NCBI GenBank assembly: GCA_903837255.1
Contig: CAILTZ010000670.1
Coordinates: forward strand, 1-5,823
DNA: 5,823 nucleotides
DNA from: an uncultured Pirellula sp.
GTDB taxonomy: Bacteria; Planctomycetota; Planctomycetia; Pirellulales; Pirellulaceae
Direction: 5' to 3'
Part shown: positions 1 to 5,690 of the stretch, in pieces
How the letters are laid out: each line of letters opens with the position of its first letter
Numbering within the stretch: position 1 is the first letter of the stretch
Program-made: the position numbers and the translations under genes
The notes under the pieces: generated by a model
Databases searched by the model: none
Seen by the model: only the letters and a program-made list of their open reading frames with translations
Told to the model about the DNA's origin: nothing

Positions 1-2
1 CG

Positions 3-1274
3 AGCAGCACCGAGACGAATCAAGCCCCGGTTGCTGTGCCAGCTACGATGCCAGATTGCAAAATCGGTTGGGGTACCGATCCGCTGGATCGCTCGATGTA
101 TCTGGTAGTTCAGCTTCCTCCCGAATCCATCGCACGATTTGCTGCCGGCGGGCGATCGATGGAGCTCGAGAGTGTGATTCCTCCAGCGCTTCGAGGACGT
201 GTTCAAAAAGTGATTGTACGGGTCGGGAATGGACCTGTTGAACAGAGTCCACCGGAATCCGAATTCGATAAACTGCCCGCTCTCAGGTTGAACAGTGCGA
301 CCAATGCGACCAATGCGATCAGTGCGAATGGTACAGCATCTGGATCGCCATTGATTTCGAGCCTGGATATGCGATCCTCGGTAAGCATTGATTCGCCACG
401 TGCTGCCGACCGCTCGTCGGCTGAGATCGTCAATACGTCAGGTACTCCTCAGTTGCCAGTCGTTCCTGGTTTAAGCCTTCCTTCAACACCCAGCCCGGTA
501 TTGCCTCCGAGTTCGGTTCCGAGTTCGGTTCCTAGCTCGATTCCTAGTGCAAGTGCTGGATTGCCGACCACGTATTCGACTCCGGTTGCTGGAAGTCCTA
601 TTCCATCGACTTCCCAAGCTTATGGTGCTCCTGCGACGAGCAGTTATGCAAACGATGGCTTTGCGCCGATGCCTCGATCGGTCCCTTCGACCCTCAATCC
701 CTTCGGAAAGAGTGGGCTTGCAAGCAGTGCGTCGACGCCACAAGGGAATGTGACATATAGCGGTTCAAGTGCCACGCCAGCTTATGGATCCTATCCAAGC
801 AACAATGGTGCTTACAGCTCTGTGCCTCATTTGGCAAGCAACCAGAATCCTCCTGCGGGTGGATATGTATTGCCAAACGATAGTTATGCAGGCTATGGTC
901 AGAATCAAAATGGTTATGCCCAGCAAGGTTATACGCAGCCAGGTTATGCCCAAAACGGTTATGCCCAAAACGGTTATGCACAGCAAGGTTATGGCAATCA
1001 AGGGATCACCAATCCGGTCCTTCCGATCCCGCAGGTTGCTTCGCGACCTTTGCCCTCGACGGGCACGTCGACTACGTTGGCACTGCCCAACCCGCCGCAT
1101 CGGGAAATGGATTTGGCAAATGTTTCTCCGCGAGGTTCGTTGGTCCCATTTTTCCTTGTTCTGTCGTTCATTTTGAACGTCTATTTCGGGCTGTGGTTGA
1201 ACCACTTGAGCACCAAGTATCGGCATCTTTTGGGAAGTGTTCGGGGCCTAGCCCCCAGCAGTCTGGATGCTTAA
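3..1274 (+). CDS. Hypothetical low-complexity protein with C-terminal membrane anchor (5' partial)
   Basis: I do not recognise a family. The frame is open back to the left edge. The first internal starts, GTG at 36 and ATG at 48, have no Shine-Dalgarno sequence before them, so the true start probably lies outside the window. Residues here are counted from GTG 36. Residues about 8-75 look folded (WGTDPLDRSMYLVVQLP, then IPPALRGRVQKVIVRVG). Residues about 85-365 are low complexity: first Ser/Pro/Thr/Ala-rich, then Gly/Tyr/Gln/Asn-rich with GYAQ pentapeptide repeats at 292-321. Residues about 369-388 (LVPFFLVLSFILNVYFGLWL) form a single hydrophobic helix, followed by a basic tail of about 24 residues. 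This suggests a tail-anchored protein with a small N-terminal domain on a long flexible linker; topology is inferred. The gene converges on the kinase gene with 16 nt between stops. Function is unknown. Confidence 0.82.
   Translation, partial: SSTETNQAPVAVPATMPDCKIGWGTDPLDRSMYLVVQLPPESIARFAAGGRSMELESVIPPALRGRVQKVIVRVGNGPVEQSPPESEFDKLPALRLNSATNATNAISANGTASGSPLISSLDMRSSVSIDSPRAADRSSAEIVNTSGTPQLPVVPGLSLPSTPSPVLPPSSVPSSVPSSIPSASAGLPTTYSTPVAGSPIPSTSQAYGAPATSSYANDGFAPMPRSVPSTLNPFGKSGLASSASTPQGNVTYSGSSATPAYGSYPSNNGAYSSVPHLASNQNPPAGGYVLPNDSYAGYGQNQNGYAQQGYTQPGYAQNGYAQNGYAQQGYGNQGITNPVLPIPQVASRPLPSTGTSTTLALPNPPHREMDLANVSPRGSLVPFFLVLSFILNVYFGLWLNHLSTKYRHLLGSVRGLAPSSLDA
294..329 (+). repeat. In-frame 9-nt tandem repeat (4 units)
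   Basis: Four imperfect 9-nt units (AGTGCGACC, AATGCGACC, AATGCGATC, AGTGCGAAT) encode SAT-NAT-NAI-SAN inside the hypothetical protein. The units stay in frame, so gain or loss of one changes the protein by three residues. The block lies at the junction of the folded N-terminal part and the disordered linker. Confidence 0.8.
507..554 (+). repeat. In-frame 12-nt tandem repeat (4 units)
   Basis: Four 12-nt units begin with two exact copies of CCGAGTTCGGTT and continue with two diverged copies. They encode PSSV-PSSV-PSSI-PSAS in the Ser/Pro-rich part of the hypothetical protein. The exact copies suggest recent slippage or unequal crossing over; the diverged ones are older. Confidence 0.85.
909..998 (+). 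repeat. In-frame 15-nt tandem repeat (6 units, GYAQ-type)
   Basis: Six consecutive 15-nt units centred on GGTTAT(GCC)CAR encode NGYAQ, QGYTQ, PGYAQ, NGYAQ, NGYAQ and QGYGN. Two adjacent copies of GGTTATGCCCAAAAC (942-956 and 957-971) are identical. The spaced Tyr residues in a Gly/Gln/Asn background resemble prion-like low-complexity domains; that comparison rests on composition only. Confidence 0.9.
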
Positions 1275-1290
1275 GAACGCTCGCGATTGA

Positions 1291-2238
1291 TTACGCTCGT
1301 ACGACCAGTGCGAGTTGACGGTCAGCGACACCGATCGTTGCCGTTGTGCCGCTATCGAAGGCTAGAAAGTCTTTTTCGATTCCATCGCTGAAGATGACCC
1401 CGCCGCTTGGCATTTGCGACGTGACGATCAGTGGCAGGTCCTTGCGAATGACCCCTGCTACCATGGTAGCTTGCGATGCGCGACTGATGAAGGGCTCTCG
1501 CACGTAGTATGCCAAGGCCTGAGTTGTGTAATCGATGCGATAGTTTTCTCTCGCTTTTTGAAACGGCTCGACATTCTCGGCAGCTTCGATGATTGCAGCG
1601 GCTCCGGTCAAAATCGATCGGGACCAGCCGGTCGAACCGGCCCCCGTCGAGACGATGATCCCGCTGGAGGAGTGTTGCTCGGATTGATGGCCCTGGGCGA
1701 TGCGGTATCGGGCTGAGGCATGGGTAGCATAACCGATGAAAAGATCGTTTAGGGCATAGATACTCTGGCCGTTGTTGAGGGATGCTTGTGCCATCGTCAG
1801 CTGGTCGACGTCATAGCGTCCGGCAGCGACATTGATGAGAACGTCTTTGCATCGATCGACGGAAAACGGGAGCAGGATTCCATCGATTCGAACTGGATCG
1901 GGATTGAATGCGACCAGTGGTTGATTAGCAAGATATTTTGCGGTGTTGACCACCAAGCCGTCTTGGCCCAGGACGACGACAAGATCCTTAGGGCCGAATA
2001 GAAAGTTCGCTAGGAAAGAACGGTCGATCCATTGGCATCGGATGTCTGGAAGGGAGCGATTGAGAGCTGCCAGTGAATCATGAAATGCACGATGTGCACT
2101 GGTGTAGCTTTCGAAGGAATCCCCGAGCCGCTCGATGTAGAACCTTGCTTGGGCTTCTGAGTTAAATCGTTCGATCAACTCCTCGAGGCCCGTTTTGCGG
2201 GTCACGATAACGATCTTATCAAACGCCAATTGGGGCAT
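1291..2238 (-). CDS. NAD kinase-superfamily protein, NADK2-like, with variant GQDG motif
   Basis: This is a predicted cytoplasmic kinase of the ATP-NAD kinase fold, 315 aa. NAD kinases phosphorylate the 2' hydroxyl of NAD to give NADP. Visible marks of the family are a first beta strand followed by TRKT (residues 8-16); VVVLGQDGL at 87-95, matching the GGDG(T) loop; the strand LVAFNPDP at 108-115; LNDLFIG at 163-169, matching the LNE motif; SSGIIVSTGAGSTGWSRS at 191-208, matching the conserved SGxxxSTxxGST segment; and FSDG at 283-286. REPFISR (247-253) and SSG...GSTGW resemble the mitochondrial NADK2 branch more than bacterial NadK. The loop Asp is kept (D93), but the second Gly is Gln (Q92) and the usual Thr is Leu (L95), so substrate or activity may differ. 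Start: ATG at 2238, with a weak GCGGA upstream. It lies 13 nt after the SPFH gene, so the two are probably one transcript. It could instead act on another nucleotide or sugar, as some relatives are annotated 'sugar kinase'. The superfamily is fairly sure; the substrate is not. Confidence 0.85.
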   Translation of the reverse strand: MPQLAFDKIVIVTRKTGLEELIERFNSEAQARFYIERLGDSFESYTSAHRAFHDSLAALNRSLPDIRCQWIDRSFLANFLFGPKDLVVVLGQDGLVVNTAKYLANQPLVAFNPDPVRIDGILLPFSVDRCKDVLINVAAGRYDVDQLTMAQASLNNGQSIYALNDLFIGYATHASARYRIAQGHQSEQHSSSGIIVSTGAGSTGWSRSILTGAAAIIEAAENVEPFQKARENYRIDYTTQALAYYVREPFISRASQATMVAGVIRKDLPLIVTSQMPSGGVIFSDGIEKDFLAFDSGTTATIGVADRQLALVVRA

Positions 2239-2251
2239 GATGTTCCGCAGA

Positions 2252-3190
2252 TTAGCGATCTCGATAGGAGGAATCGGTACCTTGGTTGACGGCCGGAGGG
2301 TTCAACAATCCAGCTAAGACTTCGGAGGTAATATTGAGCTGGCCGACTTTCTCGGCGTTGAGTCCAAGGACCCGGATCGACTCGGCCAGAAGCAACTTAG
2401 GATCGATGCCACTTAGAGCGGCCAGTTCTTGTGCGAGCGACTTGGCTTTGGAAGCCGATTCGATTTCGATGGCTTTGCCCCGGTTTTCGGCTTCGCGAAG
2501 CATGTTCTCGCCTTGGAGTGCGATGAGTTCGGAGCGACCTTTCTCCAGAGCCGAGTCGCTTTCAAGTTCTTTCTCTTTGATCTTTCGTTCGTCATCGACG
2601 GCGGCAGCACGCCTAGCCATGATCGCTTCATCGGCGCGCCTGAGGAGCTGTTCGCGGAACTCTGCTTCCAAGGCTTTAGACATCTCCGGCGTGGGTTTGA
2701 CCGCCAAGATGAAGACCCCTAAAAGTTCGGCTCCGAAAGACCCGAGTGTCGGATCCTTGCCAAGCCGCTTGGCCACTGAGTCAGAAATCGTTTGGGCATC
2801 GCGGATGCATTCTTCGAGGGTTCGTTTTTCGATCTCCTCGTGGGTGGCGATTTGGAGTGAGTTGACGACCCGTTGTCCCAAGACTCGAAGATCCTCGGAT
2901 TTGTATTGTCCCGACTTGGCATCGATGGAAAGATTCAAAAGCTGCGATGCCTTTTCCGGATCGGCGATTCGATAGGTCAGTTGTCCTTGTACGCTCACGA
3001 CTTGATAGTCACGGCTGGTCTCGTTGAACACAAACGGGCAGTCGATGCTTTGGGTTGGAACGGCAACGATTTGCGTATTAAACCGGAGGTAGAAGAAGGA
3101 CAGACCCTGGCCTGCTCGGGTCTTTCGGCTTCCGGAATACTTGATGATGTAGTCGCTTGGCTGGCCTTTGAAGTAGGAGATTCCTAGCAT
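2252..3190 (-). CDS. SPFH/band-7 domain protein, soluble type
   Basis: This is a member of the SPFH (stomatin/prohibitin/flotillin/HflK-C) superfamily, whose members form large oligomeric rings or cages, often at membranes. Length from the chosen start is 312 aa. Residues about 12-170 form the band-7 domain: GLSFFYLRFNTQIVAVPT (29-46), then VVSVQGQLTYRIADPEKA (64-81), typical of its beta strands, and a helical part with EIEKRTLEECIRDAQ (119-133). Residues about 172-260 are highly charged and Glu/Ala/Arg-rich, fitting the flotillin/prohibitin-type coiled coil. The end is variable and polar. There is no N-terminal signal or membrane helix, unlike HflK or prohibitins, so it is either cytoplasmic or peripherally bound. 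Start: ATG at 3190 with AGGAAG 4 nt upstream. A TTG 15 nt further up, at 3205, has no ribosome site and is less likely. It is the first gene of the operon with the downstream kinase. Its specific role is unknown. Confidence 0.9.
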   Translation of the reverse strand: MLGISYFKGQPSDYIIKYSGSRKTRAGQGLSFFYLRFNTQIVAVPTQSIDCPFVFNETSRDYQVVSVQGQLTYRIADPEKASQLLNLSIDAKSGQYKSEDLRVLGQRVVNSLQIATHEEIEKRTLEECIRDAQTISDSVAKRLGKDPTLGSFGAELLGVFILAVKPTPEMSKALEAEFREQLLRRADEAIMARRAAAVDDERKIKEKELESDSALEKGRSELIALQGENMLREAENRGKAIEIESASKAKSLAQELAALSGIDPKLLLAESIRVLGLNAEKVGQLNITSEVLAGLLNPPAVNQGTDSSYRDR

Positions 3191-3194
3191 GATT

Positions 3195-3200
3195 CTTCCT
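3195..3200 (-). promoter_or_regulatory. Ribosome binding site of the SPFH gene
   Basis: On the minus strand AGGAAG lies 4 nt before ATG 3190 (AGGA core 6 nt away). It decides in favour of that ATG over the TTG at 3205. Confidence 0.65.
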
Positions 3201-3221
3201 GGCAAGAGGGTGTGGGATTCA

Positions 3222-3233
3222 TGGTATTATAAT
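3222..3233 (+). promoter_or_regulatory. Candidate promoter of the PSCyt/DUF1501 operon
   Basis: TGGTATTATAAT contains both an extended -10 (TGn followed by TATTAT, 3222-3230) and an overlapping perfect TATAAT (3228-3233). No good -35 is seen 16-18 bp upstream. Transcription would start near 3238-3240, leaving a leader of about 100 nt before ATG 3339. It overlaps the opposite-strand -10 candidate. Confidence 0.35.
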
Positions 3234-3253
3234 CCGATCCCAACCGGGAACAA
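3226..3253 (-). promoter_or_regulatory. Candidate promoter of the SPFH-kinase operon
   Basis: Reading the minus strand, a perfect TATAAT occupies 3231-3226. TTGTTC at 3253-3248, 16 bp upstream, matches the -35 consensus in only three of six bases. Transcription would begin near 3219, giving a leader of about 30 nt before ATG 3190. This is a consensus match by eye; planctomycete promoters are poorly charted, so it is tentative. Confidence 0.4.
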
Positions 3254-3267
3254 AAGAAAGGGGGGCC

Positions 3268-3342
3268 ATGCACGGCGATTGCTTTCGCACTGCGCTGGGG
3301 CTACATTGGTTTCATCCCCCCCGCCGCAGGAGATTTGGATGA
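3268..3342 (+). CDS. Possible 24-codon leader peptide overlapping the PSCyt start
   Basis: This is a short ORF beginning MHGDCFRTAL and ending HPPRRRRFG. ATG 3268 is preceded by AAAGG followed by a run of G, about 6 nt away, which is a good ribosome site. The stop TGA at 3340-3342 overlaps the next gene's ATG 3339 as ATGA, the usual arrangement for translational coupling. The C-terminal Pro-Pro-Arg-Arg-Arg-Arg run could slow ribosomes. No homology is recognised. The overlap may be chance, because the reading frame is only 24 codons and no conservation can be examined here. Confidence 0.35.
   Translation: MHGDCFRTALGLHWFHPPRRRRFG
3328..3332 (+). promoter_or_regulatory. Ribosome binding site deciding the PSCyt start
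   Basis: AGGAG lies 6 nt before ATG 3339. With the signal peptide that begins exactly there, it supports 3339 over the in-frame upstream ATG at 3189. Confidence 0.75.
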
Positions 3343-5675
3343 AGACTTCCCTGTATTTTTGGCCCGTGCTGGTTTGGCTTGTCCTGCCGGTTTTGTGCTT
3401 ACCGGTTTTGGGCCAATCCCCACCGCAGTCCATTGACTTTGAGCAGCACATTCGACCGCTGTTGGCTGAGCATTGTTTTGAATGCCATTCGGAAAAGTCC
3501 AAGCCCCTGCAAGGAGGGCTTAGGCTCGATTCTCCGAACTACATTTTGGCTGGTGGGGACAGTGGCCCGAGCTTGGCAGCGGCAAAGCCTGATGAAAGTT
3601 TGTTGATCCAAGCGGTGCGGTACAAGGACCCGAGCACGGCGATGCCACCGGGCGGTAAACTTTCCGACGAGCTTATCGGAAAACTGGAACTCTGGGTTCG
3701 CAGTGGGGCGTCCATGCCGACCGACGAGCAGACTGCCAAAGTCCAGCGGTCGATCGACATCCAGGCCGGGAGGGTGCATTGGTCGTTCGTCCCGACGCAA
3801 CCCTTAGCGGTTGAATCGATCGGTTCGCAAAGATTGCAAGGGGAGTCTGAACTTGTCAACAATCGAATCGATGTGGCGATATTGAATAAGCTCGACGAGC
3901 TCGAGCTAACCCCTGCTCCACAAGCCGACCGACGAGCGTTGGTGCGTCGCCTCAAGCTGGATCTCTTGGGTTTGCTCCCATCGGATGAAGAGGTTTCTGG
4001 TTTCGTGCAAGATCCATCTCCAGAGGCTTATTTGCGCCTAGTCGATGAGTACCTCGCGTCGCCTCAGTATGGGGAGCGATGGGCACGCTATTGGCTCGAC
4101 TTAGTCCGTTACTGTGACACGATGGAGGAGTGGACAGAGACGATCGGCCCATCGTATCCTTATCGCGATTGGGTGGTCGAGGCACTTAACAAAGACTTGC
4201 CTTACGATCAATTCATTCATCTTCAGTTGGCAGCCGATCAGATGCCTGGGGCTCTGGCGAGCGATCGAGCGGCTCTAGGGTTTCTAGGGCTGAGTCCTTC
4301 GTACTGGAAGGAGTTGCAGTTACCGGTCGAGATCATCAAGTCGATTGTCTCGGATGAGGTTGAGGAGCGGGTGCATACTGTATCGAGCACATTCCTGGGA
4401 TTGAATTTGGCTTGTGCACGTTGCCACGATCACAAGTACGATCCACTGACGCACAGCGATTACTATGCTATTGCCGGAGTGCTTGCCAACACCAAGCCGA
4501 CCGATGTGGCTTTGACACAAGGGGTTGATGCCGCAGAAGTTGTTCAATCCCGCAAAACGGTTAAGACCTTGACCGCAGAGCTTGAGAAGATCACCAAGAG
4601 TGATAAAGACGAAGACAAAGTCAAGGCTGAGGATATCCGACAGAAGATTGACCAGGCCAAGGCTGTGGTCGGATACGATGCGTTGCTAACACCTGGGGTC
4701 CAAGACGCTCGGCTCACGGTACTCCCTGCAGACGGTGTTCACGGTAGCAAGATCGTCTACGAGCAGGAACTCAAAGACTTGTCGATCGAGATCCGAGGCA
4801 ATCCCAACAAGCTCGGGCAGAGCGTGCCTCGGCGATTCGTATCGGTGTTGACCGATCCTAGTTCAGCGGCCCAGGCATGGAATGCTGGGAGCGGCAGGTA
4901 TGATTTGGCAAGATCGCTGACTAGTCAGTCGCGTGATTTGGTTGCAAGGGTGATGGTCAACCGGATTTGGAAGCACCATTTCGGCAGCGGGTTTGTCGAT
5001 ACACCTAGCGACTTTGGGCGCCAAGGCGATGCACCCACGCATCGAGAGCTTTTGGATGATTTGGCTTATCGATTTATCGAACAGGGATGGTCGATCAAAT
5101 GGCTGCAACGGGAGATTCTCTTGTCTGCGGCTTATCAGCGTCAGCATGCATCAGCCAGTCAGGCCGATCCTGAGTTGCGTTATCACTCGGCTTTTCCTCG
5201 GCAACCGCTGGACGTCGAAGCTTGGCGAGATAGTCTTTTGCAAGTCACCGAGGGGCTGAGTTTGAGGGTCGGTGGCCCCTCGCAGGATCTCAACGATTCG
5301 TCGAATGCAAGGCGGACCATTTACGGGCATGTCAAGCGGCGCGAGATCACGGATCTATTGCGACTCTTCGATTTCCCGGATCCATTGACACACAGTCCCA
5401 TGCGCATCTCGACCATCACACCTTTGCAACAGCTCTACGTCCTCAACAGCCGGTTTGTGATCGAGCGGGCCGAGGCGCTCGTCGCGCGATTGGAGAGAGA
5501 GGGGATCGGTGATACGCACGAACGGATCAGGCTTTTGTATCGATGGCTGTATCAACGAGATCCGACCGAGCGAGAGTTCGCTAAAGTGGTTAGTTTTGTC
5601 AAGGACTCTCGCGAGAGTTGGCAACTCCTCGCTCAAACGTTGCTAGCGAGCAACGAGTTCTACTTTTGGAATTGA
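3339..5675 (+). CDS. PSCyt1-DUF1549-DUF1553 (PSD1) planctomycete cytochrome-type protein
   Basis: This is an exported protein of the large planctomycete family that joins a cytochrome c-like domain to DUF1549 and DUF1553; its reaction is not established. Length is 778 aa. Residues 1-25 are a Sec signal peptide (MKTSLYFWPVLVWLVLPVLC..., likely cut after VLG). PSCyt1 spans about 34-126: CFECH at 46-50 binds heme by family analogy, and AMPPGG (101-106) supplies a possible distal Met. DUF1549 spans about 174-385, with RRLKLDLLGLLP (203-214), YGERWARYWLDLVRY (244-258) and a second CxxCH, CARCHDHKYDP (359-369), conserved in the family. A charged Lys/Glu/Asp stretch lies at about 400-442. DUF1553 spans about 520-770, with VNRIWKHHFG (540-549), DTPSDFG (554-560), LLRLFDFPDP (673-682) and TPLQQLYVLNSRF (694-706). 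It lacks the extra LamG or sugar-binding domains of longer relatives. Start: the in-frame ATG at 3189 would bury the signal peptide, so 3339 is chosen. The gene is followed after 15 nt by its usual DUF1501 partner. Confidence 0.93.
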   Translation: MKTSLYFWPVLVWLVLPVLCLPVLGQSPPQSIDFEQHIRPLLAEHCFECHSEKSKPLQGGLRLDSPNYILAGGDSGPSLAAAKPDESLLIQAVRYKDPSTAMPPGGKLSDELIGKLELWVRSGASMPTDEQTAKVQRSIDIQAGRVHWSFVPTQPLAVESIGSQRLQGESELVNNRIDVAILNKLDELELTPAPQADRRALVRRLKLDLLGLLPSDEEVSGFVQDPSPEAYLRLVDEYLASPQYGERWARYWLDLVRYCDTMEEWTETIGPSYPYRDWVVEALNKDLPYDQFIHLQLAADQMPGALASDRAALGFLGLSPSYWKELQLPVEIIKSIVSDEVEERVHTVSSTFLGLNLACARCHDHKYDPLTHSDYYAIAGVLANTKPTDVALTQGVDAAEVVQSRKTVKTLTAELEKITKSDKDEDKVKAEDIRQKIDQAKAVVGYDALLTPGVQDARLTVLPADGVHGSKIVYEQELKDLSIEIRGNPNKLGQSVPRRFVSVLTDPSSAAQAWNAGSGRYDLARSLTSQSRDLVARVMVNRIWKHHFGSGFVDTPSDFGRQGDAPTHRELLDDLAYRFIEQGWSIKWLQREILLSAAYQRQHASASQADPELRYHSAFPRQPLDVEAWRDSLLQVTEGLSLRVGGPSQDLNDSSNARRTIYGHVKRREITDLLRLFDFPDPLTHSPMRISTITPLQQLYVLNSRFVIERAEALVARLEREGIGDTHERIRLLYRWLYQRDPTEREFAKVVSFVKDSRESWQLLAQTLLASNEFYFWN

Positions 5676-5690
5676 AGGGACTTACGTGCG

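Noticed and set aside
765..1226. 153-codon minus-strand ORF with repetitive ITVLGIT-like sequence
   Set aside because: Its repeats are simply the reverse complement of the GYAQ repeat DNA, and the rest is Arg-rich shadow sequence.
1275..1330. Possible terminator between the convergent genes
   Set aside because: CTCGC and GCGAG segments could pair, but the stem is only 5 bp with a long loop and no T-run on either strand. The 16-nt gap itself holds no hairpin.
2286..2975. 229-codon plus-strand ORF antisense to the SPFH gene
   Set aside because: It is Ser/Arg-rich, lies wholly inside a well-supported gene on the other strand, and has no recognisable domain. It is explained as the complementary-frame shadow of the Glu/Ala/Arg-rich coiled coil.
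3189..3338. N-terminal extension of the PSCyt protein from ATG 3189
   Set aside because: An AGGAG lies 9 nt upstream, but the added 50 residues have no domain character and would place the signal peptide internally. ATG 3339 has a better-spaced ribosome site.
3379..3606. Short plus-strand ORF in another frame of the PSCyt gene
   Set aside because: It overlaps the signal peptide and heme domain codons of a clear gene and shows no independent features.
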